Positions 54,782-64,000 of a stretch of 64,000 nt of DNA are shown here, in pieces. The stretch is from assembly GCF_000621125.1 (NCBI RefSeq), contig NZ_JHZC01000012.1, positions 61,001-125,000 of the forward strand, in the 5' to 3' direction. Made by a program: the position numbers and the translations under genes. The stretch comes from Maribacter antarcticus DSM 21422. Lineage in GTDB: Bacteria > Bacteroidota > Bacteroidia > Flavobacteriales > Flavobacteriaceae. How positions within the stretch are numbered: the first letter of the stretch is position 1; the number at the start of each line of letters is the position of its first letter. The notes under the pieces were generated by a model that worked only from the letters and a program-made list of their open reading frames with translations, had not been told where the DNA came from and ran no database searches.

Positions 54782-55265
54782 CAGTTGGATTTTAATTTAG
54801 TTTAATATGGAGTAGTAAAATAATTTTTTAGTAAAGCAAACAAACTAAGAACAATAAAGATATTCAATATGTTATACTTTTCAGCCATGTAATATAGATT
54901 AAAAATGGTTGAATTGAAAATCAAACTATTAAAATTATATTTTCTAACCCATTGTTAATTCTAGTTTCAAAACAATGTAATTGATACTAAATCCGAGCTT
55001 TTCAGCCCTTGTTACCAAAGATAAATTAAGCTAGACTCCATATTCATAGAGCAAAACCGCTTGGATATTATAGATATCATCAAAAAACCAAGCAAAGCTG
55101 CTTTTAGCGTACTAAAGCAAACCATCCTTATCAAAAAGCTTTTACACAAAGGCATCTAAAACACACTAATAAAATAATAGAAAACACTATCGAATTACGG
55201 ATATTTAGAGAATAATACAAGGGATACCCTTATATTTGTATGGTAGTTATTTTAAGATAAAACCT
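54782..55265. other. Divergent spacer between nhaD and acyl-CoA dehydrogenase
   Basis: 484 AT-rich bases. A -7-like TATATTTG at 55231-55238 lies 28 bases before the acyl-CoA dehydrogenase start, but no TTTG is well spaced upstream. A 44-codon open stretch without a start (55025-55159, plus strand: DSIFIEQNRLDIIDIIKKPS, then KAAFSVLKQTILIKKLLHK) could be a gene remnant or chance. Nothing else recognised. Confidence 0.4.
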
Positions 55266-56408
55266 ATGAATTTTACGCTAACAGAAGAACAAAGGCTGAT
55301 ACAAGAAGCCGCTCGGGATTTTGCACAAAATGATTTACTTCCTGGAGTAATTGAGCGAGATGAAGCTCAAAAATTCCCTACCGACGAAGTACGAAAAATG
55401 GGAGAGTTAGGTTTTCTTGGTATGATGGTGGACCCGAAATATGGCGGAAGCGGTCTGGACACTCTTTCTTATGTACTTGTTATGGAAGAATTATCCAAAA
55501 TAGATGCATCGTCCTCAGTTATTGTATCTGTAAATAATTCATTGGTATGTTGGGGTTTGGAAACATTTGGAACCGAAGCTCAAAAAGAAAAATACCTTAC
55601 ACGATTAGCAACTGGTGAAATCATTGGAGCCTTTTGCTTATCGGAACCAGAAGCTGGTAGTGACGCTACTTCACAAAAAACGACTGCAATCGACAAAGGA
55701 GATTATTATTTATTAAACGGAACCAAGAACTGGATTACCAACGGCAGTTCTGCAGAAGTCTACTTAGTGATAGCGCAGACCGATAAGGATAAAAAACACA
55801 AAGGAATCAATGCCCTAATTGTTGACAAAGGCGCAAAAGGGTTTGAATTGGGACCTAAAGAGAATAAATTAGGAATTAGAGGCAGTGATACGCATTCCCT
55901 AATGTTTAACGATGTAAAGGTTCCAAAAGAAAACAGAATTGGAGAAGACGGCTTTGGATTCAAATTTGCCATGAAAACACTTGCAGGTGGCCGAATAGGT
56001 ATTGCTGCACAAGCTTTGGGTATTGCTGCCGGAGCCTACGAATTAGCACTAAAGTACTCCAAAGAACGAAAAGCATTTGGAACCGAAATCAGCAACCACC
56101 AAGCTATTGCGTTTAAGCTCGCAGACATGCATACGAATATAGAAGCTGCACGTAACTTGGTATACAAAGCGGCCTGCGATAAAGACAGCAATGAAGACTA
56201 TGACCTTTCTGGCGCCATGGCTAAGCTATACGCATCACAAGTAGCTATGGACACCACAATAGAGGCAGTTCAAATTCATGGTGGAAATGGTTTCGTAAAA
56301 GACTACCACGTAGAACGATTAATGAGGGATGCAAAAATCACACAGATTTATGAAGGCACCTCAGAGATTCAAAAAATCGTGATTTCTAGAAGTATTTTAA
56401 CAGATTGA
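55266..56408 (+). CDS. Acyl-CoA dehydrogenase
   Basis: 380 residues from the ATG at 55266 (MNFTLTEEQRLIQEAARDFA); the frame is open from 55236 but the extra ten residues are not family-like. Seen: FGTEAQKEKYLTRLATGEI, FCLSEPEAGSDA (FAD/substrate), KNWITNGSSAEV, GIRGSDTHSLMF, RKAFGTEISNHQAIAFKLAD and the catalytic Glu in QIYEGTSEIQKI. This is the short/medium-chain type that oxidises acyl-CoA and passes electrons to ETF. Chain-length preference is not readable. Terminated at 56468-56513; etfBA is at 16.8-18.5 kb. Confidence 0.95.
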   Translation: MNFTLTEEQRLIQEAARDFAQNDLLPGVIERDEAQKFPTDEVRKMGELGFLGMMVDPKYGGSGLDTLSYVLVMEELSKIDASSSVIVSVNNSLVCWGLETFGTEAQKEKYLTRLATGEIIGAFCLSEPEAGSDATSQKTTAIDKGDYYLLNGTKNWITNGSSAEVYLVIAQTDKDKKHKGINALIVDKGAKGFELGPKENKLGIRGSDTHSLMFNDVKVPKENRIGEDGFGFKFAMKTLAGGRIGIAAQALGIAAGAYELALKYSKERKAFGTEISNHQAIAFKLADMHTNIEAARNLVYKAACDKDSNEDYDLSGAMAKLYASQVAMDTTIEAVQIHGGNGFVKDYHVERLMRDAKITQIYEGTSEIQKIVISRSILTD

Positions 56409-56467
56409 TTATCCAAACTCACTAAATACCTTGTGTTTTATAGGGTATACTTATCGATTACTTTACA

Positions 56468-56513
56468 TTCAAACAAAAATACCCCTTTTTTAAGAGGGGT
56501 ATTTTTGTTTGAA
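56468..56513. terminator. Strong terminator after acyl-CoA dehydrogenase
   Basis: Arms of 18 bases (56468-56485 and 56496-56513) pair perfectly; their core is AAAAATACCCC / GGGGTATTTTT around a TTTTTTAAGA loop. T and A tracts are present on both strands. About 60 bases after the stop codon. Confidence 0.9.
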
Positions 56514-56676
56514 CACCTGTACATCCCTATCAACCCCATTAAAACTACAAGTTATAGCAACAGACCTAGCTCATTTTATGAATATGACAAATTGAGCACG
56601 GCAAAAATACGTAATTCAATATTTTTTAACGATTATTTAAAAACGTTGAATTATTTATAACATAATTAATAAATCA

Positions 56677-56708
56677 TTGCACTTTACTCATATAAAATGA
56701 TATTTTTG
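56677..56708 (+). promoter_or_regulatory. Bacteroidetes-type promoter of gltB
   Basis: TTGC (56677-56680), 20 bases, TATTTTTG (56701-56708). The -7 box fits TAnnTTTG and the -33 is the TTG form. The start codon is at 56726, so the leader would be about 12 bases. The rest of the 56409-56725 gap holds only the terminator and AT-rich sequence. Confidence 0.65.
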
Positions 56709-56725
56709 AGAAAATACCATAATAT

Positions 56726-59700
56726 ATGACGCTGAAGAAACAAGGGCTCTACCTACCGGAATTAGAACATGATAACTGTGGCGCAGGTTTTATTTGTAGC
56801 CTAAAAGGAAAAAAATCCAATGACATTATTCACAAGGCATTGGAAATCCTAGACCGTTTAGAGCATAGAGGAGCAGTTAGCTCGGATGGGAAAACAGGAG
56901 ACGGAGCAGGTATTTTAATCGACATACCCCATGACTTTTTCCAGAGTGAATGTAGCTTTGAATTGCCCGAACCTGAGCAATACGCAGTTAGCAATGTATT
57001 TTTTCCAAGAAAGGAAAATCAACGTAATTTCTGTCAGTCCGTCTTCGAGGAGAACATCAAAAAACAAGGATTAAAACTTTTGGGTTGGCGCGATGTACCT
57101 GTTAACCGCTCTATTCCTGGCAGAGTCGCTGCGGAAACCGAGCCATTCGTAAAGCAACTTTTTGTAGCCAAACAAAATCCAGAACAGACTTATTTTGACT
57201 TTAACCTCAGACTATTTATTGCCAGAAAAGTTACTGAACATACCATTATAAACTCCAAGCTTTCGGAAAGTAAATTCTTTTACGTTCCTAGTCTGTCTAC
57301 AAAAATTATTATTTTCAAGGGACTTTTAATGCCTCACGATATCAGTTTATTTTACACTGATTTATTGGACTCGAGAGTGGTTACCCGGTTAGCGTTAGTA
57401 CACCAACGCTTTTCAACCAACACATTCCCAACATGGGATTTGGCACAACCATTTAGGTATATGTGCCATAACGGAGAAATAAACACCTTACGAGGTAATG
57501 TTTCTAGAATGCTATCCCGTGAGGAATTATTAAAAAGTGACCTCTTTGGAGATGAAATTAAAAATATACTCCCCATTATCTTGCCTGGAAAATCAGATTC
57601 AGCCACTATGGATATGGTCGTCGAACTTCTATTAATGACCGGGCGCTCACTACCTGAAGTAATGATGGTATTGGTGCCGGAAGCTTGGGAGAAAAATGAT
57701 GAAATGTCGGAGACTAAAAAAGCCTTTTACGAATATCATTCTTGTATGATGGAACCTTGGGACGGACCGGCATCCATCCCCTTTACGGACGGAAACTGTA
57801 TCGGTGCCGTATTAGACCGTAACGGTTTGCGCCCTTCTCGCTATTCTGTCACCAAAGATGATTATGTTGTCATGTCTTCTGAAACAGGTGTGGTAGAAAT
57901 AGCACCGGAGAACGTGCTGTTTCACGGCCGTTTAGAACCTGGAAAAATGTTTTTGGTAGACATGGAAGAAGGTAGGATTATAAACGACGAAGAAATAAAA
58001 GAAAGTATTGCAAAAAAATATCCTTATGCAGCATGGCTAGACACCAACTTGGTTCACCTAAAAGATATTCCATATAATGATTGCCCATTATTTTTAGGCG
58101 AGGCACCATTAAATCAACGGAAATCTATTTTTGGGTATACCTTAGAAGATATAAATACCATTATTTTACCTATGGGGTCTACTGCTAAAGAACCTATGGG
58201 TTCCATGGGAGCGGATACCCCAATAGCGGTACTATCCCAGCGACCACAGCTAATATATAACTACTTTAAACAACTTTTCGCACAAGTGACCAACCCACCT
58301 TTGGATGGTATTCGAGAGGAGCTAATAACCGATATAAGTTTAACATTGGGTAGCGACCAAAACATATTTGAGTTTTCAGAATTACATTGTAGAAAACTAA
58401 AAATCCAAAACCCAGTAATATCCAAGGAAGATTTAGATAAAATAAAGAACTACGATGCCAGTCCGGATTATAAAGTAGTTTCGATACCAATGCTTTATAA
58501 TATCAAAAAAGGGCATAATGGCCTTGAGGATGCGCTTACGGCAATTTTATCACAAGCTTCAAAAGAGGTTGACAACGGAGCTAATATTATTATTCTATCC
58601 GATAGAAATATTGATAAAGAAAACGCGCCCATACCAGCATTATTAGTATGTTCCTATGTAAACAGTGGTCTACAAAAACTAGGTAAACGCTCTAAATGCA
58701 GCTTGATTATAGAATCCGCAGAACCGAGGGAAGTACATCATTTTGCCTTGTTATTCGGTTTTGGTGCAAGTGCGGTAAACCCTTACTTGGTTAATGAAAT
58801 TATTGCAGAGCAAATAGAAGAATTGGATATCACCGAATTATCCTTTGATGAGGCTATAATAAATTACAATAAGGCCGTTGGAAAAGGGATTTTAAAAGTC
58901 ATGAATAAAATTGGCATCTCTACCCTTAATTCCTACCGTGGCTCCCAACTTTTTGAATGTATCGGTATTAATACAAAGGTTGTAGAACAGTATTTTCCGA
59001 ATACAATCACACGTATTCAAGGCATCGGTTTGTATGAGATTGAAAAAGAAATCGCAAAAAGACACCAAAACGCATTTTCAACAAAGAATGTTGCTGCAAG
59101 TCTAGATTTAGAAATAGGCGGGGAATACCGCTGGAGAAGAGATGGCGAAAAACATATGTTTAATCCATTGAGCGTCGCCAAACTACAACAAGCGGTGCGA
59201 GGTAATGAATCCAATACGTACAAAGAGTACGCTAGAATGGTGAACGAACAATCCAAAAATCTGATGACTATTAGGGGGCTTTTTGAGTTTTCTAATTATG
59301 ACCCAATTCCTTTGGAAGAGGTAGAATCTTGGACAGAAGTAGTAAAACGTTTTAAAACAGGCGCTATGTCCTATGGATCTATTAGTCAGGAAGCACACGA
59401 GAACTTAGCCATCGCCATGAACCGTATAGGTGGCAAGAGCAATTCAGGCGAGGGCGGAGAAGACGAGGAACGTTTTTATAAAAATGCTACAGGCGATTGG
59501 AAGAACAGTGCCATCAAACAGGTAGCATCTGGAAGGTTCGGGGTAACATCAAACTACCTGACTAATGCCAAAGAGATACAGATAAAAATGGCACAGGGCG
59601 CAAAACCTGGAGAAGGAGGACAACTCCCAGGTCCGAAGGTAAATCCTGAAATCGCAAAAACAAGAAATTCCACGCCCTATGTGGGCCTGATTTCACCACC

Positions 59701-61234
59701 ACCACATCACGATATTTATTCGATTGAAGATTTGTCTCAACTGATATATGATTTGAAATCTGCTAACAGAAAAGCTAGAATCAATGTAAAATTAGTATCG
59801 GAAGTAGGTGTTGGAACCGTTGCAGCTGGTGTAGCTAAAGCGAAAGCAGATGTTATTTTGGTCTCCGGTTTTGATGGAGGTACAGGAGCATCTCCACTTA
59901 CTTCCTTAAAGCATGCCGGTCTACCTTGGGAGCTAGGAATAGCCGAGGCACAACAAACACTGGTCATGAACGACCTAAGAAATAGGATTGTGCTAGAATG
60001 TGACGGACAGTTAAAAACAGGGAGAGATGTAGCTATTGCCTGCTTATTAGGAGCAGAGGAGTTCGGTTTTGCATCCGCACCTCTAGTAGCCTCCGGCTGC
60101 ATTATGATGCGTGTTTGTCATCTAAATACATGCCCAGTAGGTATTGCTACCCAAAACCCAGAGCTACGGAAAAAGTTCAATGGTAAACCGGAACACGTGG
60201 TGAATTACATGTACTTTGTTGCTCAAGAACTTAGAGAAATAATGGCCCAACTTGGTTTTAGAACGGTTAATGAGATGGTTGGGCAGGTTCAAAAATTAGA
60301 TCGCAACAAAGCAATAGGCCACTATAAAGCAGCAGGAATAGATTTGACACCTATATTACACCAAGTAGATGTACCCGCTGGAACCAAGTTTTACAATACC
60401 CAAAAACAACAACACGACATAGATAAATCCATCGAATTTGATATCATTGCCAAGGCAAATCCTTCCCTATTTAGAAAGGAAAAATCCAGTTTAGATTTCC
60501 CAATATGCAATACAGATAGAGCTGTTGGAGCCATTATTAGTAATGAAATATCAAAAATCTATGGTGCACAGGGACTTCCCATTAACACCTTAAAGCTCAA
60601 TTTCACAGGATCCGCGGGACAAAGCTTTGGGGCATTCGCCACCAGAGGTTTAACCATGACTGTTAATGGAAATACGAATGATTACTTGGGCAAAGGACTT
60701 TCAGGTGCGAAATTGGTCATAAAAGTACCCGAGGCTTGTACGATTATTCCAGAAGACAATGTTATTACCGGAAATGTTACGCTTTACGGCGCTACCGCAG
60801 GACGCGCTTATATAAACGGTAAGGCAGGAGAACGCTTTTGTGTACGAAACTCGGGCGCCAAAGCTGTAGTTGAAGGTGTTGGAGATCACGGCTGTGAATA
60901 TATGACAGGAGGTATTGCCGTAATTCTTGGAGAAGTAGGTAGGAATTTTGGAGCAGGAATGAGCGGAGGTATCGCTTATATTCTGGATGACAAAAAGACC
61001 TTTAAAAAAAGATGCAATGCAGAAGCTCTCAACCTTTTGGAAGTAAAAGAAGACCACGATGTTAAGCAATTAAAAGACTTGATTGAAAGTCATTACAACG
61101 CTACGCTCAGTCCTTTAGCACAACGGATTTTGGAAAACTGGGAAGCCTATTTACCTAAATTCGTTAAGGTATTACCAGAAGAATATAGACAGGCCTTAAT
61201 CCGTTTGGAACAAGAAAAATTACAAACTATATAA
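56726..61234 (+). CDS. gltB: Glutamate synthase (NADPH), large subunit
   Basis: 1502 residues, the usual size. The glutaminase nucleophile is Cys18 in ELEHDNCGAGF; the first 17 residues are the propeptide that is normally removed. Order: N-terminal class II amidotransferase (18-about 420; HRGAVSSDGKTGDGAGILID, RFSTNTFPTWDLAQPFR), central domain, FMN-binding synthase domain (about 850-1240; GAMSYGSISQEAHENLAIAM, GGKSNSGEGGEDEERF, VSGFDGGTGASPLTSLKHAG) with the 3Fe-4S cysteines in CIMMRVCHLNTCPVGIATQ, and a C-terminal beta-helix (GDHGCEYMTGGIAVILGEVG). It makes two glutamates from glutamine and 2-oxoglutarate. Eight bases before gltD. Confidence 0.97.
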   Translation: MTLKKQGLYLPELEHDNCGAGFICSLKGKKSNDIIHKALEILDRLEHRGAVSSDGKTGDGAGILIDIPHDFFQSECSFELPEPEQYAVSNVFFPRKENQRNFCQSVFEENIKKQGLKLLGWRDVPVNRSIPGRVAAETEPFVKQLFVAKQNPEQTYFDFNLRLFIARKVTEHTIINSKLSESKFFYVPSLSTKIIIFKGLLMPHDISLFYTDLLDSRVVTRLALVHQRFSTNTFPTWDLAQPFRYMCHNGEINTLRGNVSRMLSREELLKSDLFGDEIKNILPIILPGKSDSATMDMVVELLLMTGRSLPEVMMVLVPEAWEKNDEMSETKKAFYEYHSCMMEPWDGPASIPFTDGNCIGAVLDRNGLRPSRYSVTKDDYVVMSSETGVVEIAPENVLFHGRLEPGKMFLVDMEEGRIINDEEIKESIAKKYPYAAWLDTNLVHLKDIPYNDCPLFLGEAPLNQRKSIFGYTLEDINTIILPMGSTAKEPMGSMGADTPIAVLSQRPQLIYNYFKQLFAQVTNPPLDGIREELITDISLTLGSDQNIFEFSELHCRKLKIQNPVISKEDLDKIKNYDASPDYKVVSIPMLYNIKKGHNGLEDALTAILSQASKEVDNGANIIILSDRNIDKENAPIPALLVCSYVNSGLQKLGKRSKCSLIIESAEPREVHHFALLFGFGASAVNPYLVNEIIAEQIEELDITELSFDEAIINYNKAVGKGILKVMNKIGISTLNSYRGSQLFECIGINTKVVEQYFPNTITRIQGIGLYEIEKEIAKRHQNAFSTKNVAASLDLEIGGEYRWRRDGEKHMFNPLSVAKLQQAVRGNESNTYKEYARMVNEQSKNLMTIRGLFEFSNYDPIPLEEVESWTEVVKRFKTGAMSYGSISQEAHENLAIAMNRIGGKSNSGEGGEDEERFYKNATGDWKNSAIKQVASGRFGVTSNYLTNAKEIQIKMAQGAKPGEGGQLPGPKVNPEIAKTRNSTPYVGLISPPPHHDIYSIEDLSQLIYDLKSANRKARINVKLVSEVGVGTVAAGVAKAKADVILVSGFDGGTGASPLTSLKHAGLPWELGIAEAQQTLVMNDLRNRIVLECDGQLKTGRDVAIACLLGAEEFGFASAPLVASGCIMMRVCHLNTCPVGIATQNPELRKKFNGKPEHVVNYMYFVAQELREIMAQLGFRTVNEMVGQVQKLDRNKAIGHYKAAGIDLTPILHQVDVPAGTKFYNTQKQQHDIDKSIEFDIIAKANPSLFRKEKSSLDFPICNTDRAVGAIISNEISKIYGAQGLPINTLKLNFTGSAGQSFGAFATRGLTMTVNGNTNDYLGKGLSGAKLVIKVPEACTIIPEDNVITGNVTLYGATAGRAYINGKAGERFCVRNSGAKAVVEGVGDHGCEYMTGGIAVILGEVGRNFGAGMSGGIAYILDDKKTFKKRCNAEALNLLEVKEDHDVKQLKDLIESHYNATLSPLAQRILENWEAYLPKFVKVLPEEYRQALIRLEQEKLQTI

Positions 61235-61242
61235 ATCGAAAC

Positions 61243-62709
61243 ATGGGAAAGATAACAGGATTTTTGGAATTCGATAGAAAAGTGGAAGCGTATAAACCCG
61301 TTGGTGAACGTGTTCAAAATTACAAGGAATTTACCGTACCCTTAGCGGAAAAAGATTTAAAAGATCAAGGTGCTCGATGTATGGATTGTGGGATTCCTTT
61401 TTGCCATAGCGGCTGTCCCTTAGGTAATCTAATTCCTGATTTTAATGACGCCGTATACCGTGGGAAATGGGAGAATGCGAGTGAGATTTTACACTCTACC
61501 AATAACTTTCCAGAATTTACAGGTAGACTATGCCCTGCACCTTGTGAAGAAGCTTGTGTTTTAGGGATAAATGAAGATCCGGTTTCCATAGAAAATATAG
61601 AAAAAAATATTGTAGAAACAGCTTTTGAAAAAGGATGGATAACAGCACAACCACCCCTCACCAGAACAGGAAAAACTATTGCTGTAGTAGGTTCGGGGCC
61701 TGCTGGCCTTGCAGCTGCGCAACAATTGAATCGCGCAGGGCATTCAGTAACCGTGTTTGAACGCGATGAAAAGCCCGGAGGTTTATTACGCTATGGGATT
61801 CCAGATTTTAAAATGGAAAAACAAATTATTGATAGAAGGCTCGCTGTGCTAGAAGAAGAGGGCATCACTTTTGAATGTGGTGTTCATATCGGTGTTGACA
61901 AAACAGCAGAGGACTTAAAAACGGCTTTTGACACGGTAGTACTTACAGGAGGCGCAACGGTCAAGCGAAATTTACCCATAGAAGGTTCAGACCTTAAAGG
62001 AGTTGTACAAGCGATGGACTTTTTAGGTCAAAATAATAAGCGTGTAGACGGAATTCAAGAATTAGGCGAAGAACTAAAAGCTACAGATAAAAATGTAGTC
62101 GTCATAGGTGGCGGTGATACAGGTTCAGATTGTATTGGCACCTCCTTCCGACATGGTGCAATATCAGTTTCGAATTTCGAAATTATGCCCATGGGTACTG
62201 CTGATAGACCAGAAGATCAACCTTGGCCGTTTTGGCCTATGCGTCTAAGAACCAGCTCTTCCCACAAGGAAGGGGCGGAACGTTTCTTTAGTATTTCCAC
62301 AAAGCGCTTTGTCGGAGATGCTAAGGGTAATTTAAAAGGATTGATTACTGCCGAGGTAGAATGGATAAAGACGCCGGGGCAACGTCCTCAACTAAAAGAA
62401 GTGCCAGGTACTGAAAAAGAATGGAAATGTGAATTAGTCCTTTTAGCACTTGGATTTACAGGGTCAGAAACGACCTTAGCAGAACAATTTGGAATACAAA
62501 TGGACCAAAGAACGAATATAAAAGCATCAGAAGAAGACTATAAAACCAACGTGCCAGGCGTATTTGCTGCAGGTGATCAACGTAGAGGACAATCCTTGAT
62601 TGTTTGGGCAATTTCAGAAGGACGAGAAGCTGCTTATCACGTAGATACATTCTTAATGGGAAGCTCTGATTTGCCTGTAAAAGGAGATGGAGATTTACCA
62701 AGGGTTTAA
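61243..62709 (+). CDS. gltD: Glutamate synthase, small subunit
   Basis: 488 residues. It takes electrons from NADPH and feeds GltB through FAD and two 4Fe-4S clusters. Cysteines sit in CMDCGIPFCHSGCPLGNLIP and CPAPCEEACVLGI. FAD loop AVVGSGPAGLAAAQQLNRAG, ERDEKPGGLLRYGIPDFKME, NAD(P) loop VVIGGGDTGSDCIGTSFRHG and the late VFAAGDQRRGQSLIVWAISE. Length is normal. Second gene of gltBD, closed by the terminator at 62734-62767. Confidence 0.96.
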   Translation: MGKITGFLEFDRKVEAYKPVGERVQNYKEFTVPLAEKDLKDQGARCMDCGIPFCHSGCPLGNLIPDFNDAVYRGKWENASEILHSTNNFPEFTGRLCPAPCEEACVLGINEDPVSIENIEKNIVETAFEKGWITAQPPLTRTGKTIAVVGSGPAGLAAAQQLNRAGHSVTVFERDEKPGGLLRYGIPDFKMEKQIIDRRLAVLEEEGITFECGVHIGVDKTAEDLKTAFDTVVLTGGATVKRNLPIEGSDLKGVVQAMDFLGQNNKRVDGIQELGEELKATDKNVVVIGGGDTGSDCIGTSFRHGAISVSNFEIMPMGTADRPEDQPWPFWPMRLRTSSSHKEGAERFFSISTKRFVGDAKGNLKGLITAEVEWIKTPGQRPQLKEVPGTEKEWKCELVLLALGFTGSETTLAEQFGIQMDQRTNIKASEEDYKTNVPGVFAAGDQRRGQSLIVWAISEGREAAYHVDTFLMGSSDLPVKGDGDLPRV

Positions 62710-62733
62710 AAAGAACTCAATACCAACTTATAG

Positions 62734-62767
62734 AAAAGACCTACAAATGTGTGGGTCTTTTTTTTTC
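62734..62767 (+). terminator. Intrinsic terminator after gltD
   Basis: AAAGACCTACA (62735-62745) and TGTGGGTCTTT (62750-62760) pair across four bases (with one mismatch) and run into a T tract. About 25 bases after gltD. Confidence 0.85.
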
Positions 62768-62878
62768 TAGACCCAATTTTAAGGTTGCTATAAGGGGTGT
62801 GGAAATCCAACTGTCCATTAATAATAACATACCTTGACATCATTATTGATTTTAAAATTAAAATAATGCTGCGAAAGA

Positions 62879-63582
62879 ATGAAAAGAATCGTGGTCGTTT
62901 TAAGCTTATCAATGCTGATTCAGTCTTGTATTCCATTCTGTATCGCTCCCAATATCAAAGATTATACACTTACCAAAGGGAAAACATTAATAAAAAGTCT
63001 ACCGAAAAGACAAATGTTCATTTTTGAAGACTAAATATACCTACAAATTAATTCTACAAATACATCAACATTAGATTTGAACGATAGGATATAAATGTCT
63101 TTGACGATGTTGCATTCACAATAGCAGGAGCACAGTATTTTTACTCCTACTGTGAAGTCGATATTCCGGACAAGACAATAAATTTATTACCGATAATGAT
63201 AGATATCGCTTTACTGCGTGCTGATTTCGTTTTAACTATAAAACATCAATACCAGACTTGAAAAGGAAAAAGATATAATCCTATTGAAATATACTGCAAT
63301 AATAGAAACGAAAGTTTGGGTGAACGCTCGCTCTGTCGCGAAACTATAACTCAGTTTCTACGTTTAAATATAAATCAGTCTTTTGCTATGCAAAATTACA
63401 ATAAACTTCTATTTAAAAGCAACATAGCAGGTTTGTATAGCACTAAAATTGAGCCCCACGTTACAAAAGATACACTCCAATTCAAATCAGTAGCAACTGC
63501 ACCTACCTTCTTAGGTGAACGCCCATTACATACCTTTTTTAAATATTTTCATTCCATAAAGTATTACTTATTTAAGAAGTAA
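62879..63582 (+). pseudogene. Decayed lipoprotein gene of unknown function
   Basis: The ATG at 62879 begins a lipoprotein signal (MKRIVVVLSLSMLIQSC, lipobox LIQSC) and reads to a stop after 50 codons (RQMFIFED). A second frame then continues in a plausible way from about 63094: NVFDDVAFTIAGAQYFYSYC, then EVDIPDKTINLLPIMIDIAL, a TGA at 63259-63261, and in the same frame to the stop at 63580-63582 (TKIEPHVTKDTLQFKSVA). So there is one frameshift and at least one stop. The family is not identified. An isolated 88-codon piece of it (63316-63582) is not likely to be a gene. Confidence 0.55.
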
Positions 63583-63751
63583 TACTTCAATTTATAATTT
63601 GAGAATATAGCCTACCGGATTAAAATCAACAAACCACTTTAAGCACGACATTCTAATATATTCTTGTATTATTTACGCTCCGGAGGATTTTTGGTTGGGT
63701 TTGGAGGTCTATAATTGATTATGCATTATGCTATTTTTTAAAAAAATGGCA

Positions 63752-63786
63752 CAAAAAAACCCCTTTACATTTCTGTAAAGGGGTTC
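63752..63786 (-). terminator. Terminator of the rRNA operon
   Basis: On the minus strand ACCCCTTTACA and TGTAAAGGGGT pair across four bases and are followed by TTTTTTTG. It directly follows the 5S rRNA gene. Confidence 0.9.
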
Positions 63787-63792
63787 TCGAAA

Positions 63793-63900
63793 AAGGCGGC
63801 TACCTACTCTCCCACTTGGTATAGCAGTACCATCGGCGCAAACGGTCTTAACTTCCCTGTTCGGAATGGTAAGGGGTGGGCCCCGTCGCAATGGCCACCT
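63793..63900 (-). rRNA. 5S ribosomal RNA
   Basis: About 108 nt on the minus strand, from AGGTGGCCATTGCGACGGGG to GAGAGTAGGTAGCCGCCTTT. The middle holds the conserved CCATTCCGAACAGGGAAGTT and GCGCCGATGGTACTGC segments, and the ends pair (GGTGGC with GCCGCC). The sequence from 63901 to the right edge is the 23S-5S spacer; 23S and 16S should lie beyond the window on the minus strand. Confidence 0.93.
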
Positions 63901-64000
63901 AAAATCTTAGATATTTTAATAATTGCACACCTATGGTATACAAAAATGACATAATAAAGGAACAGGTACCCAAAAAGAAAGTAACGTACAATCGGTATCG

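Noticed and set aside
63316..63582. An 88-codon gene
   Set aside because: Same frame as the decayed lipoprotein coding that precedes it; no RBS or family.

Overview
The window is AT-rich chromosomal DNA of a Bacteroidota bacterium, most likely a marine member of the Flavobacteriaceae. Three things point there: type IX secretion (T9SS) and gliding genes (porV, gldJ) with a C-terminal T9SS sorting domain on a repeat protein; promoters of the TTTG/TAnnTTTG type; and typical flavobacterial gene sets (folC-tonB-exbD-exbB next to nhaD, mlaEF without a nearby mlaD, DUF5686, a PafA-type phosphatase). I see no insertion sequence, prophage, CRISPR array or defence system. Most of the window is ordinary housekeeping sequence.

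Layout. 0-9 kb: 5' end of metY behind a SAM-I riboswitch, a DUF808 membrane protein, a frameshifted sialidase, a barrel-protein remnant, an S15 peptidase-like lipoprotein, metK behind a Bacteroidetes promoter and a SAM-II-like riboswitch, a deoxynucleoside kinase and a badly decayed APP1-type phosphatase. 9-21 kb: a TonB protein, membrane pyrophosphatase next to soluble pyrophosphatase, a DUF5686 outer-membrane protein, pdhB, etfBA behind a perfect 28-bp palindrome, a bifunctional nuclease and a nucleoside transporter. 21-28 kb: a decayed T9SS-secreted protein, thyA, a barrel protein, a histidine-kinase remnant, the ergothioneine pair egtB-egtD with a DUF427 gene, a CBM48 protein and a class V PLP enzyme that might supply the missing C-S lyase step. 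28-38 kb: folA, murI, a PafA-like phosphatase, mlaEF, DUF389, manC, a SprT-like protein, an SDR and an M28 peptidase. 38-50 kb: aceF-pdhA, cdd, porV, divergent gldJ-murF, and a large T9SS protein with tandem 104-residue Ig/PKD-like repeats lying between two tRNA-Val genes. 50-64 kb: folC-tonB-exbD-exbB, nhaD, acyl-CoA dehydrogenase, gltBD, a decayed lipoprotein gene and a 5S rRNA gene that ends an rRNA operon entering from the right edge.

How the genes connect. MetK makes SAM, MetY makes homocysteine, and the two carry different SAM-sensing RNA classes; EgtD consumes SAM. ThyA, FolA and FolC form a folate/thymidylate set spread over three places. PDH is split (pdhB at 15.6 kb, aceF-pdhA at 38.9-41.5 kb). 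ETF and the acyl-CoA dehydrogenase work in the same electron path.

The most notable points are the two SAM riboswitch classes (with an enlarged linker in the SAM-II-like one), the etfBA palindrome, the ergothioneine locus with its candidate lyase, the absence of porU from its usual place beside porV/gldJ, and an unusual number of broken or remnant genes (at least six). I found no clearly new multi-gene system.
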